Shown here: positions 27,634-36,494 of the stretch, piece after piece
How the letters are laid out: the number at the start of each line of letters is the position of its first letter
Numbering within the stretch: position 1 is the first letter of the stretch
Origin: Bacteroides sp.
GTDB lineage: Bacteria; Bacteroidota; Bacteroidia; Bacteroidales; P3
Assembly: GCA_023662825.1 (NCBI GenBank)
Contig: JAMPIH010000004.1
Location: 62,001-126,000, forward strand
Direction: 5' to 3'
DNA length: 64,000 bases
Program-made: the position numbers and the translations under genes
Notes under the pieces: model-generated
The model's input: only the letters and a program-made list of their open reading frames with translations
Told to the model about the DNA's origin: nothing
Database searches by the model: none

Positions 27634-27745
27634 TTTATATTATTATAATTTGCCGCGAGACACAACGGGAATTGCATGAACCAAGGGTTCCGACATTTCC
27701 CCACGAGCCGGCAAACCCCGCAACAGCAAATTATAATAATATAAA
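27634..27745. repeat. Perfect 20-bp inverted repeat with 72-base centre
   Basis: The left arm 27634-27653 (TTTATATTATTATAATTTGC) and the right arm 27726-27745 are exact reverse complements. The 72 bases between them are much richer in GC. The match stops sharply at both ends of each arm. No transposase, recombinase or promoter is apparent inside. It could be a MITE-like remnant, an invertible segment, or a large cruciform. Confidence 0.75.
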
Positions 27746-27793
27746 TCTTACGTTTAATCAAGAGTATTGATTTTTATTTACGGATAATTAAAT

Positions 27794-27801
27794 TATATTT
27801 G
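27794..27801 (+). promoter_or_regulatory. -7 box of the LRR/InlB-repeat gene
   Basis: TATATTTG fits the -7 consensus and lies 51 bases before the ATG at 27853. The -33 region is T-rich but has no clean TTTG. It is outside the inverted repeat, so inversion of that segment would not switch this promoter's direction. Confidence 0.5.
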
Positions 27802-27852
27802 TTACACATTGAAACCAGATACAAGGCATCAAATACACTAAAAACCAACAAA

Positions 27853-29727
27853 ATGAAACGAATACTTTTCCTGTTGGCGGCAATCCTCGCATTCGCCGCC
27901 ACTACCCTCGCAAAATCCGACACGATTCGGCTAGTATGGGAAGCGACAGCCAGCTTTGAAAAAAAATTTTCTTTTAAAGGTACCGATGGAGGTAACTTCA
28001 CAGTGAATTGGGGAGATGGAAACACCGAAAATATAACGGCAACGGATGAATATGAAGACTTAGATGTAGCACATACCTATTCCAAATCTGATCTGTATCA
28101 GATTACGCTTTCGGCTTCTGATACAGGAGATTCGGACTCGAAGATTCGTGTTTTAAATTGTTCAAATACGCAAGTATCGATATTAGATTTGAGTAATTGC
28201 ACTTCATTAATCTCTTTGGATTGTAGATGGAACAGATTAACAACCTTAGGCCTAAGCAACTGTCCATCGTTAAAGATTTTAAATTGTGAAAACAACAAGT
28301 TGACAACTTTGGACATAAGCAATCTTGAATCATTGATGGATGTTAATTGCTCTATGAACCAATTAACATCTTTAAACGCGAGCAATTGTACATCATTGAA
28401 AACATTGAACTGCTCTTATAACAATTTAACATCTTTTGATGTACGCGATTGTGCATTGTTGAATGTCAATTGCTCCTTTAACAAAATTCCATTATCAACA
28501 TTATATAAATTGAAACATTCCGAAGCCATATATGGCATAACGGCTGGAGCACAAAGCGACTCAATAACTTTGCTCATTAATCAGTCTTTTGATTTATCAA
28601 CAGAACGGATGTTTGACAATCGCGTTACCAATTTTCATATAAACGCCCCCTATGATGAATATGAACCATCGGAATTGTATATGGAAAACGAATTCGTATT
28701 TCAATTTCACATTCCCGGCAATTACAGCTTGGTTCTCTCTAATTCTTCTCTATATGGATTTTTCATCTGGTACATTTCCGTAGTGAAAGAACTCCCAACG
28801 GGATATTTTACAGCAAAGGCTATTTCCAACAATTCCGACTGGGGCTTGACCACAATAACGGGCTACGGAACCTATAAAGAGGGGCAAGAAGTAACATTTA
28901 GTGCCACCCCGAACGAAGGGTACCGTTTCGTAAATTGGACAAAGGGAGATGATGTAATCAGCACTGAAGCGGTTCTCACCCTTACAATAATGGAAAATCT
29001 CGAACTGACTGCCAATTTCGAGAAAGATCCGGACTATAAGGAAACCTTTACCGTAACGCTTGCCTCAAACAATAACGAATGGGGCTCCGTTTCAATTACA
29101 GGCGATGGCTCATATGAAACGGGTAGTGAAACAACCATTTCCGCCACTCCCAACGATGGTTTCATCTTTGTAAACTGGATGAAAAAAGACAGTTCCATAT
29201 TCGCAACAGAAGCTATCCATACATTTGCGGTAACGGAAAACCTCGAACTGACGGCCAATTTCGAGAAACGTCCGGATGATGCAGAAACCTTTACGGTAAC
29301 GCTTGCCACCAACAATGCCGAATGGGGGCGCGTATCGATAAGCGGCGATGGCACCTACAAGAAAGACGAAGAAGTAACCATCACCGCCACTCCTAACGAA
29401 GGTTTCCATTTCGTTAACTGGACAAAAGACAATGAACTATTCGCCACAGATGCAGAGTTTACGTTTACAGCAACTGAAAACCTTGAACTGACCGCCAATT
29501 TCGAGAAAGACCAAAATAATGTGGGCAACGAAAGCCAGGAAGAAAACGGATTTCGCGTGTATGCACAAGACCGCGTTATTTACCTTTCCGAACACAGTGA
29601 CGTACAGGTCTATAACACGATCGGCCAATGCCTCTACAGCGGCCATTCCACCGCCATTCCGGTACGGCAGAGCGGGATTTACATCGTAAAGGCCGGCACG
29701 CGAATCCACAAGGCCATCGTGCGGTAA
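27853..29727 (+). CDS. Secreted LRR and InlB-type B-repeat surface protein
   Basis: A 624-residue exported protein. It has a signal peptide (about 1-20), a PKD-like stretch (VNWGDG ... HTYS, about 52-77), and five or so 21-residue leucine-rich repeats of the LDLSNCTSLISLDC type (nt 28165-28500). Three tandem beta-grasp InlB-type repeats of about 80 residues each end in the NLELTANFEK stretch (nt about 28800-29515). The last 65 residues have the VYNTIGQCLYSG ... GIYIVKAG pattern of a Bacteroidota C-terminal sorting or DUF6383-like domain. A cell-surface adhesin-like role is inferred. Its AT-rich codons differ from core genes, which suggests transfer. Confidence 0.85.
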   Translation: MKRILFLLAAILAFAATTLAKSDTIRLVWEATASFEKKFSFKGTDGGNFTVNWGDGNTENITATDEYEDLDVAHTYSKSDLYQITLSASDTGDSDSKIRVLNCSNTQVSILDLSNCTSLISLDCRWNRLTTLGLSNCPSLKILNCENNKLTTLDISNLESLMDVNCSMNQLTSLNASNCTSLKTLNCSYNNLTSFDVRDCALLNVNCSFNKIPLSTLYKLKHSEAIYGITAGAQSDSITLLINQSFDLSTERMFDNRVTNFHINAPYDEYEPSELYMENEFVFQFHIPGNYSLVLSNSSLYGFFIWYISVVKELPTGYFTAKAISNNSDWGLTTITGYGTYKEGQEVTFSATPNEGYRFVNWTKGDDVISTEAVLTLTIMENLELTANFEKDPDYKETFTVTLASNNNEWGSVSITGDGSYETGSETTISATPNDGFIFVNWMKKDSSIFATEAIHTFAVTENLELTANFEKRPDDAETFTVTLATNNAEWGRVSISGDGTYKKDEEVTITATPNEGFHFVNWTKDNELFATDAEFTFTATENLELTANFEKDQNNVGNESQEENGFRVYAQDRVIYLSEHSDVQVYNTIGQCLYSGHSTAIPVRQSGIYIVKAGTRIHKAIVR

Positions 29728-29783
29728 AAACCACAAAAGCGCCACATCATAGCATTGATATAAAACAATATAAATCAATAAAA

Positions 29784-30149
29784 ATGGAAACAAGAAAACA
29801 TAAAGCATCCGAAGAGGCAGAATACCCCACCTTCGAGGAGGCCTGGAAAAAGTATGTTACGAAATTGGTGGGGAAATCCTTCAAGAACACACGAGGGGAA
29901 AATAAAATCACAGCGGTAACGGGAAGAGGCGTCCAAAGAACCACTATCTCTGAAAATCCGAACAACTGGATTCCCATCGAACATTTCCGTTCCGTCTATA
30001 ATGACTTAATCGAGAAAGGGACTATCATAAGGAAAGAACTCACAGCTCAAAAGAAGAAATGGTGTTCCTCCGGTGTGGTTTGGATATTGGGGCAACTCCC
30101 CTTTATTGCGTTAGAAACCGAACCATACATCAAGCTAACACTGAAATAA
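29784..30149 (+). CDS. Uncharacterised 121-residue protein
   Basis: I do not recognise this protein. The start at 29784 is preceded by an A-rich stretch typical of Bacteroidota initiation. It begins with charged residues, has a Lys/Arg-rich middle (about residues 25-55), and ends with a hydrophobic strand pattern VVWILGQLPFIAL. No signal peptide or membrane helix is evident. It lies 57 bases after the LRR gene on the same strand and is followed by a terminator, so the two may share a transcript. Base composition is AT-rich like its neighbour. Confidence 0.6.
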   Translation: METRKHKASEEAEYPTFEEAWKKYVTKLVGKSFKNTRGENKITAVTGRGVQRTTISENPNNWIPIEHFRSVYNDLIEKGTIIRKELTAQKKKWCSSGVVWILGQLPFIALETEPYIKLTLK

Positions 30150-30167
30150 TATTGCAACATAGCCAAG

Positions 30168-30205
30168 GAAGCGCCAAGGCGATACTGCCTTGGCGCTTCT
30201 CTTTT
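30168..30205 (+). terminator. Rho-independent terminator
   Basis: A 13-bp perfect stem GAAGCGCCAAGGC with its complement, a 6-base loop, and a T-rich tail (TCTTTT). It closes the transcription unit of the surface protein and the orphan gene. Confidence 0.88.
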
Positions 30206-30261
30206 ACCCCTCATCATAAAAATCACCGGCAATCCCCCTTCCTCATCAATAACTAACAGTT

Positions 30262-30289
30262 CAAATTTAGAATATTATAACTATATTTG
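30262..30289 (+). promoter_or_regulatory. HipBA promoter with candidate HipB operator
   Basis: The -7 box TATATTTG is at 30282-30289, 28 bases before the hipB ATG. CAAATTTAG (30262-30270) and CTATATTTG (30281-30289) form a 9-bp inverted repeat with one mismatch and a 10-base spacer, covering the span from -33 to -7. A dimeric XRE repressor bound there would block the promoter, as expected for autoregulation of HipBA. Confidence 0.5.
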
Positions 30290-30317
30290 CAGCACTAAAG
30301 TTTAATTTTAAGCTGTT

Positions 30318-30665
30318 ATGAGCAGCACATACAGCCTTGCCGATACGCAGATAGAGCGCCTTATCGGCGAAAAATTAAAGACGGTTCGGCTCAAGCAGAA
30401 CCTTACGCAAGAAAGCGTTGCGCAAGAAGCGCAGGTGTCGCTTTCTACCGTCAAGAAGATAGAACGTGGCGAAATCGGTTCGTTCGATGCCTTTCTCCGG
30501 CTGCTCCGAACCTTGGGAAAACTCGATGTACTGCAACCGCTCATCGAGGAAGAAGAGCTGAGCCCCAACGAATATTACGAGCTGGTTAACGCCGCCAAAA
30601 AGAAAATGCGCAAGCGCGCCACCGGCACGTTTAAACCTAAACGACAGGAGGAATCTGAATGGTAG
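30318..30665 (+). CDS. hipB: HipB-like XRE antitoxin/repressor
   Basis: A 115-residue DNA-binding protein. A Cro/CI-type helix-turn-helix spans about residues 17-65 (LKTVRLKQNLTQESVAQEAQVS ... VKKIERGE). A helical segment and a basic C-terminal tail (KKKMRKRATG) follow. It precedes and overlaps hipA by 7 bases, the usual hipBA order. It probably neutralises the kinase and represses the shared promoter. Confidence 0.88.
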   Translation: MSSTYSLADTQIERLIGEKLKTVRLKQNLTQESVAQEAQVSLSTVKKIERGEIGSFDAFLRLLRTLGKLDVLQPLIEEEELSPNEYYELVNAAKKKMRKRATGTFKPKRQEESEW

Positions 30666-31939
30666 ATATAGCGAAAGTCCGTCTATATGGAATGGATATG
30701 GGTACTTTCCGTTGGAACGAAAGATACGGTTTGGCGCAGTTCGAATACGTAAGCGATTTTCTAAACAGGGGCATCGAACCCGCACCGCTCATGATGCCCG
30801 TACACGGTGGACGCGTGTATTCGTTCGGCGATATCGGCAAGGAAACCTTTAAAGGATTGCCGGGCATGCTGGCGGATTCACTGCCGGACACTTATGGACG
30901 GGCGTTGTTTGAACGCTGGCTTGCCCTGACAGGCCGTAGGAGCGGCAATGCGGTGGAAACCCTGTGTTTCTTGGGCAAACGCTGCATGGGAGCCTTGGAA
31001 TTCGAACCGGCTATGGATATGCCCTACGATTCCAATATGAAAATCGAAATCGAATCCTTGATCGATGTAGCCAGTGAGGCTTTGGCCGAGAAAGAAGATT
31101 TCGGAGCCAATCTTAAAGTTGACCAAAAAGCAGCGATAGCAGAAATTGTCAGGCTCGGCACTTCGGCCGGAGGACAACGGGCAAAAGCCATCATCGCATA
31201 CAACAAGGAAACGGGGGAAGTCCGTTCCGGACAGATTGAAGCCCCCGAAGGCTTCGATTATTACCTTATAAAGCTTGATGGTGTAACCGCCACTGCCGGT
31301 TTTCGGGAAACGCAGAACTTCGGCAGGCTGGAATATTCTTTTGCCAAACTGGTACGGGAATGCGGTATGGAGATGTCGGAATGTTCGCTGATAGAGGAAA
31401 ACGGCCGGGCTCACTTCCTGACCAAACGCTTCGACCGGGTAAACGGAGAGAAAGTGCATATGCAGACGCTCTGTGCCATTGCCCACTACGACTACCGTAT
31501 GCTCCGGGCGTATTCGTACGAACAGGCGTTCAATGTGATGAGAGAATTACACCTGCCTTACGCCCAGGCACAGGAAATGTTCCGGCGCATGGTGTTCAAT
31601 GTAGTAATACGCAATCAGGATGACCATACCAAGAATATCTCGTTCCTGATGGATAAGAACGGGAAATGGTCGTTGTCGCCCGCCTACGATATGGGGTTCA
31701 GCTATAACCCCGACGGAGATTGGACCTCTCAACACCAGATGTCGATAAACGGAAAATTCAAGGATATAACGCGAACCGATTTAATGGAATTCGCCACAAA
31801 AAACAATATCAAGGAAGCATCCGAAATCATAGACCACATTTGCGGAACCGCAGCCCGCTGGGAACGTATCGCTGCCGAATGCGGTGTTCCCGCCGATATG
31901 ATAAAGGGTATCCAGTCCGAATTCAAACTGAATCTCTAA
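30659..31939 (+). CDS. hipA: HipA-family serine/threonine kinase toxin
   Basis: A 426-residue HipA-fold kinase of a type II toxin-antitoxin pair; E. coli HipA phosphorylates glutamyl-tRNA synthetase and promotes persistence. It shows the Gly-rich ATP/autophosphorylation loop TSAGGQRAKA (about 179-188), the catalytic loop NVVIRNQDDHTKN, and the metal-binding SPAYDMGFS. All kinase landmarks are present, so it should be active. It overlaps hipB by 7 bases. The downstream gene is convergent with a 1-base gap. Confidence 0.92.
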   Translation: MVDIAKVRLYGMDMGTFRWNERYGLAQFEYVSDFLNRGIEPAPLMMPVHGGRVYSFGDIGKETFKGLPGMLADSLPDTYGRALFERWLALTGRRSGNAVETLCFLGKRCMGALEFEPAMDMPYDSNMKIEIESLIDVASEALAEKEDFGANLKVDQKAAIAEIVRLGTSAGGQRAKAIIAYNKETGEVRSGQIEAPEGFDYYLIKLDGVTATAGFRETQNFGRLEYSFAKLVRECGMEMSECSLIEENGRAHFLTKRFDRVNGEKVHMQTLCAIAHYDYRMLRAYSYEQAFNVMRELHLPYAQAQEMFRRMVFNVVIRNQDDHTKNISFLMDKNGKWSLSPAYDMGFSYNPDGDWTSQHQMSINGKFKDITRTDLMEFATKNNIKEASEIIDHICGTAARWERIAAECGVPADMIKGIQSEFKLNL

Positions 31940-31940
31940 C

Positions 31941-33116
31941 CTACCCCCTAACCCCCAGTCCGGCGAGCATTTCCGCTCCTATGGGGAGGGCGTTCTCGTC
32001 TATGACGAGGGTGGCGGTGTGCAGGTTGGTGGGGTCGCTCAATTGGGGCGGCTTCACGCCTAAGCGGAACATGCAGCCCGGAATCCGCTGCGTGTAGTAG
32101 GCGAAGTCTTCGGCCGTCATGCGCAGCGGCAGTTCATCCAGATGGTCTTTGCCCACCACGCCGGCGGCCACGTTGCGCACACGGTCGGCGGCAGCGGCGT
32201 CGTTGTTCACGAACGGATAGCCGTGGTCGATGAACACCTCGCATTTCCCGCCCATGCTTTCGGCGATGCCCTGGGCGCAACGCCTTATGTTCTCGTGCGC
32301 CTTGGCGCGCCATTCCTCGCTGAACGTGCGCAAGGTACCCTCCATGTTCACCTCACCCGGAATGATGTTGGTGCGCCCCTCCCCGATAATCCTGCCGAAC
32401 GACAGCACCGTGGGGATGTAGGGCGGCGCCTGGCGGCTCACCACCTGCTGCAGGCCGGTAAGGATATAGGCCGACATCAGCACCGTGTCGATGTTCAGTT
32501 CCGGCATCGCCCCGTGTCCCGCCTTGCCGACGGCCTTCAGGTAAATCTCGTCGGTGGAGGCCATGTACTGCCCCGTCTTGACCCCTACCCGTCCACATTC
32601 CATCTCGGGCATCACGTGCAGCGCGTAGATACGCTCGGGCTTCGGGTTCTCTAGCACGCCCTGTTCGATCATCTTGGGCGCACCCGCCCTGAAATCCTCT
32701 TCGGAAGGCTGGAAAATCAGCTTTACCGTGCCCTCCCATTCATCTTTAAGCGTGTGCAGCATCTTGGCCGCGCCCAACAGGCAGGCCATGTGCGCGTCGT
32801 GTCCGCAGGCGTGCATCACGCCCGTGTTGCACGAGGCGAAGTCCAATCCCGTGTTTTCCGTTATCGGCAGCGCGTCCATATCGGCCCGCAGGGCCACGCA
32901 GCGCAAGGCCGGGTTACGCCCCTCGACAAGTCCCACCACGCCCGTTTCCGACCAGCCCGACGTGCAGGGAATGCCCCACTCGGTCAGCTTTCCCGCAATA
33001 TAACGCCCGGTTTCGAATTCCTGCGTGGAGAGTTCCGGATGCCGGTGCAGATGCCGGCGTATCGCTACGATCTCGGCCTGCAGTTCGCGGGCAAGCCGCT
33101 TTATCTTGTCTTGCAT
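31941..33116 (-). CDS. M20-family amidohydrolase/peptidase
   Basis: A 391-residue metallo-amidohydrolase of the M20D group (hippurate, N-acetyl-diaminopimelate or indole-acetyl-amino-acid hydrolases). It has RRHLHRHPELSTQEFETG at 19-36, and the metal-ligand stretch GVMHACGHDAHMACLLG near 94-110. No signal peptide, so it is cytosolic. It removes an acyl or aminoacyl group from an amide; the substrate cannot be specified. It ends 1 base from hipA (convergent) and is 11 bases downstream of the ABC exporter, so those two are cotranscribed. Confidence 0.9.
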   Translation of the reverse strand: MQDKIKRLARELQAEIVAIRRHLHRHPELSTQEFETGRYIAGKLTEWGIPCTSGWSETGVVGLVEGRNPALRCVALRADMDALPITENTGLDFASCNTGVMHACGHDAHMACLLGAAKMLHTLKDEWEGTVKLIFQPSEEDFRAGAPKMIEQGVLENPKPERIYALHVMPEMECGRVGVKTGQYMASTDEIYLKAVGKAGHGAMPELNIDTVLMSAYILTGLQQVVSRQAPPYIPTVLSFGRIIGEGRTNIIPGEVNMEGTLRTFSEEWRAKAHENIRRCAQGIAESMGGKCEVFIDHGYPFVNNDAAAADRVRNVAAGVVGKDHLDELPLRMTAEDFAYYTQRIPGCMFRLGVKPPQLSDPTNLHTATLVIDENALPIGAEMLAGLGVRG

Positions 33117-33127
33117 GGGGCTGTGTT

Positions 33128-34945
33128 TTACAGGGTTTGAAGCGCCACGTATCTGGCGTAGTGTCCGTTGAGCGCCATCAGCTGCTCGTGCGTTCCTTCT
33201 TCCACGATACGGCCTTTCTCGAACACCACGATACGGTCGGCATGGCGCACGGTGCTGAGCCGGTGCGCCACCACGATGGAGGTACGGTTCTTCATCAGCT
33301 GCGAAAGTGCCTGCTGCACCGCCACTTCCGATTCGGTGTCGAGCGCCGAGGTGGCCTCGTCCAGCACCAGGATGGGCGCGTTCTTGAGTATGGCGCGCGC
33401 GATGGTGATGCGCTGGCGCTGCCCGCCCGACACGGTCATTCCGTTGTCGCCCAACATACTGTCGTAGCCTTCGGGCATCTTTTCAATGAACTCGTGCGCG
33501 TTGGCTTTCCGCGCGGCCTCCACCACCGCTTCCTGCGGCACGTTCTCCATGCCGAAACGTATGTTGTTGGCCACCGTGTCGTGCCAGACGAACGGATGCT
33601 GGCTCACCGTGCCGATCAGGGCGCGCAGGTCCTCGCGCTTCATGCCGGATATATCGGTGCCGTCTATCGTGATCCGGCCCGAAGCCGGGTCGTAATGGCG
33701 GCAGAGCAGGTCGACCATCGTGGTCTTGCCCGCGCCCGACGCCCCCACGAACGCATAGGTCTTGCCCTTTTCCATACGCAGGTTCACGTGTTCCAGCGCC
33801 GGCGTCTCTGAATCGGCGTAATAAAAGGTAACGTCTTCGAAAACGATTTCCCGGTCAAAAGAATCCTTGCGCACCGCATCCGGCCGGGAATCCTCGCCCT
33901 GGGGCTCGTTGATCACCGCATAGATGCGCTTGAGGGCGGCGCGCCCCTTCTGTATGTTGTAATAGGCGTTCACCGTATGCTTGGCGGGCGAAATGATGCG
34001 TATGAGCAGCAGGATGTAGAGCACGAACATATCGGCCGGCATACGCCCGTCGAGCACCCATAGCCCGCCGAAACCCAGCACGCCCATCGTAACGACCACC
34101 AGCAGGATCTCCGTAAGGGGCCCCGAGAGGTCGCGGCGGCGGTGAACCCCGTTCAACACCCTTACATACTGTTTGTTGTAGTCGCTGAAATTCCTGTGCG
34201 ACCAGCCTATCAGGTTAAACGACTTGATGACGCGCAAGCCGTTTATCGCCTCCTCGATCATCGACACGATCTGTCCCAGCATGTTCTGCGTTTTCTCGCT
34301 CTTGCGCTTCAGATACACGCCTATCTTTCCCATCACGTAAAGGATCACGGGAAAGGCCACCAGCACCACCAGCGAAAGCACGGGATTGATGGCGAACAGC
34401 CCGATCACGAACACAATCACGTACAGCGGCTCCATAAAGGCGCTCTGCAACGACTTCACAACCGCCGTCTCCACCTCGCCCATATCGATGTTTACCCGCG
34501 CCAGCAGGTCGCCCTTCTTCTGTTCCGAGAAGTAACTCAACGGCAAATGCATCATATGGTCGTAGAAATGGATGCGTATATCGCGCACGATGCCGCTGCG
34601 TATGTTGGCCAGGAAATACATCGCCCCGTAGCGGAAAAAATTGGAGAGCACCGACATGCCCACGAACACCAGCGCCAGTATCACCAGGGCCGGCATCACC
34701 CCGTGGGTCGCCTTGAAAACGCCCACATAGTAGTAGGCGTACTGCAGGATGCCGTCCACGTTGAAATGGAATTCGGGCCGACTCTCCACCGGAGGCACCA
34801 TGCCGAACATCACCGAAACGAAAGGCGCTATCAGCGTGAGCGAGAAGAAAGAGGTAAGCACGTACAGCAGGTTGGAAAGCATGTTTCCGGCAATGTACCA
34901 CTTATACTGGAAAACGGAACGTAAGAAATGGCTCAGGTCTTTCAT
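33128..34945 (-). CDS. MsbA-like ABC exporter (fused permease and ATPase)
   Basis: A 605-residue half-transporter. About six membrane helices lie in residues 1-330, with the long cytoplasmic helices typical of type IV exporters. The ATPase has Walker A GASGAGKTT, signature VSGGQRQR, Walker B ILVLDEATSALD and the H-loop VVAHRLS. It works as a homodimer. In Bacteroidota this type is annotated as the lipid A/LPS flippase MsbA or a multidrug exporter; the sequence alone cannot choose. A -7 box TATCTTCG lies upstream on the minus strand at 34967-34974. Confidence 0.9.
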   Translation of the reverse strand: MKDLSHFLRSVFQYKWYIAGNMLSNLLYVLTSFFSLTLIAPFVSVMFGMVPPVESRPEFHFNVDGILQYAYYYVGVFKATHGVMPALVILALVFVGMSVLSNFFRYGAMYFLANIRSGIVRDIRIHFYDHMMHLPLSYFSEQKKGDLLARVNIDMGEVETAVVKSLQSAFMEPLYVIVFVIGLFAINPVLSLVVLVAFPVILYVMGKIGVYLKRKSEKTQNMLGQIVSMIEEAINGLRVIKSFNLIGWSHRNFSDYNKQYVRVLNGVHRRRDLSGPLTEILLVVVTMGVLGFGGLWVLDGRMPADMFVLYILLLIRIISPAKHTVNAYYNIQKGRAALKRIYAVINEPQGEDSRPDAVRKDSFDREIVFEDVTFYYADSETPALEHVNLRMEKGKTYAFVGASGAGKTTMVDLLCRHYDPASGRITIDGTDISGMKREDLRALIGTVSQHPFVWHDTVANNIRFGMENVPQEAVVEAARKANAHEFIEKMPEGYDSMLGDNGMTVSGGQRQRITIARAILKNAPILVLDEATSALDTESEVAVQQALSQLMKNRTSIVVAHRLSTVRHADRIVVFEKGRIVEEGTHEQLMALNGHYARYVALQTL

Positions 34946-34975
34946 CTATAAATGCCAATAGGCTCGCGAAGATAC

Positions 34976-35014
34976 AAAAAAAGAGGCTGCCAAGTAAAAC
35001 TCGACAGCCTCTTT
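34976..35014 (-). terminator. Terminator of the 4-hydroxybutyrate operon
   Basis: Read on the minus strand: a 10-bp stem AAAGAGGCTG/CAGCCTCTTT with a 15-base loop followed by seven T. It lies 26 bases after the sucD stop and its left end touches the promoter of the next gene. Confidence 0.88.
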
Positions 35015-35039
35015 CGGCGTTGAACGCTTTTCAACAACC

Positions 35040-36392
35040 TTATCCCCACATCTCCTCATCTGAGGGGATGCGGATGCGCTCGCACAGCGGCGCAATGCGG
35101 GTGGTGTTGAGCAGGTGTTTGTAGGTGAAGTTTTCGGAGATGGAGTTGTTGCCCCATGTACCGCAACCCAAGGTGTTGGTAACGGCCAAACCGTTCTGGA
35201 TGGCACCGCCGCCGGTGGTGGAACCGGGAGCGTTTACAACTACACGGCTGACGGTAAGCATGTGGCCGGCCATCAGGATGTTGCCCTGGTTGTTGGAGTG
35301 TACCACGCAGGTGTGGCCGTTGCCTTCCATGTGGAGGTTGTCCAACATGATGTTCAGACCTTCCTCGAAGTTGTCGTAACCGATGCAACCCATTACCGGG
35401 CACATCTTTTCCTTGCAGATCTGGTCGGCCTGGGCGGCACCGATGGCTTCGGCCACGATGGTCTTGGTTCCGGCGGGAATCTTGATGCCGGCCATGGCGG
35501 CGATCTTTTCGATGTCCTGACCTACCACGTCGCGGTTCATCGCGTTGTCTTTAAACAAGGTGGCCAAGAGGCTTTTCTTTTCGGCATCGTTGCAGAAATA
35601 GGCACCGGCTTTCTTGAAGGCGGCGAAAACGGCTTCCTTGTCTTTCTTGGGATAGCAGAAGAACTGTTCGCCCGAGCAGATGATACCGTTGTCGAAGGTA
35701 CGGCCGAAAACAACTTTCTTGGCGGCTTCCTCGAAGTTGATGTCGGTGTCGAGGATGCACTGAACGTTACCGGCACCCACACCGAAGGAAGGCTTGCCCG
35801 AAGAATAGGCGCTCTTAACCATGGGCATACCGCCGGTAGCAACCACCACGTCTGCGGATTTCATCAATTCCTGGGTCGATTCGATGGAGGGTTCTTCGAT
35901 GATCTGCACCAAGTTTTGGGGAACGCCCATCGCCTGAATCTTTTCCTGAATCAAGTGAACGGCCTTGGCCGAACACAGTTTGGATTTGGGGTGCGGGGCG
36001 ATGATGATGGCGTTCTTGGTCTTGAGCGCGAACATGATCTTGCTCATGGGCGTAACCACGGGATTGGTCATGGGGGTGATACCGGCCACCACGCCGATAG
36101 GCTTGGCGATGGTGATCATGTCGGTGCGTTCGTCGATTTCCAAGATACCCATCGACTTCTTGTCGCGCAGGTTGTACCAGATGCCCTTGGATTTGTTGCG
36201 GCATTTGGCGATCTTGTCTTCCAGCTTACCCATCTTGGTTTCTTCCACGGCCATCTTGGCCAGCATTTCCGCATTGTCGAAGATGACACGGGCGGTGGCT
36301 CTTACCACGGCATCGCAGGAAGACTGATTGAAGGTTCTTTCATAAATGGCTTGAGCTTCGCGAGCTTTTGCCACCATTTCCTTGATTTCCAT
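35040..36392 (-). CDS. sucD: CoA-acylating succinate-semialdehyde dehydrogenase
   Basis: A 450-residue aldehyde dehydrogenase of the CoA-dependent (acetaldehyde/succinate-semialdehyde) type. The nucleophile is Cys239 in NGIICSGEQFF; ITPMTNPVVTPMSK (about 105-118) and the Gly-rich VVATGGMPMVKSAYSSGKP segment are family landmarks. It reduces succinyl-CoA to succinate semialdehyde. It is the last gene of a five-gene cluster in the order I recall from P. gingivalis (sucD-4hbD-CoA transferase-NifU-dehydratase). It may have its own promoter in the 102-base gap upstream (TACATTTG at 36467-36474). Confidence 0.93.
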   Translation of the reverse strand: MEIKEMVAKAREAQAIYERTFNQSSCDAVVRATARVIFDNAEMLAKMAVEETKMGKLEDKIAKCRNKSKGIWYNLRDKKSMGILEIDERTDMITIAKPIGVVAGITPMTNPVVTPMSKIMFALKTKNAIIIAPHPKSKLCSAKAVHLIQEKIQAMGVPQNLVQIIEEPSIESTQELMKSADVVVATGGMPMVKSAYSSGKPSFGVGAGNVQCILDTDINFEEAAKKVVFGRTFDNGIICSGEQFFCYPKKDKEAVFAAFKKAGAYFCNDAEKKSLLATLFKDNAMNRDVVGQDIEKIAAMAGIKIPAGTKTIVAEAIGAAQADQICKEKMCPVMGCIGYDNFEEGLNIMLDNLHMEGNGHTCVVHSNNQGNILMAGHMLTVSRVVVNAPGSTTGGGAIQNGLAVTNTLGCGTWGNNSISENFTYKHLLNTTRIAPLCERIRIPSDEEMWG

Positions 36393-36445
36393 TGTTTTTA
36401 TGTTTTTAATTTTTTAATACGTGCAATTACCGTAAAAGCTACAAA

Positions 36446-36474
36446 GCCCCGCCTTGTAAAGCGGGGCAAATGTA
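36446..36474 (-). promoter_or_regulatory. Internal promoter-like box and hairpin before sucD
   Basis: On the minus strand TACATTTG (36467-36474) is followed at once by a GC-only 7-bp hairpin GCCCCGC-8 nt-GCGGGGC (36446-36467). There is no strong T-run after it. It may start a separate sucD transcript, or protect a processed 5' end for unequal expression of sucD and 4hbD. Confidence 0.45.
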
Positions 36475-36494
36475 GGTAAAAGATTGCTTACTTT

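Larger units (their letters stand above)
27438..27852. other. 415-base AT-rich divergent intergenic region
   Basis: This gap between two divergent genes has no open frame I would defend. It holds the 20-bp AT-rich inverted repeat described separately (27634-27745) and the promoter of the LRR protein. Composition drops sharply in GC relative to the left neighbour and marks the left edge of an AT-rich patch reaching about 30.3 kb. Confidence 0.7.

Noticed and set aside
27634..27745. Insertion sequence or CPS-type invertible promoter
   Set aside because: There is no transposase and no promoter found within the 72-base centre, so I kept only the inverted repeat as a finding.
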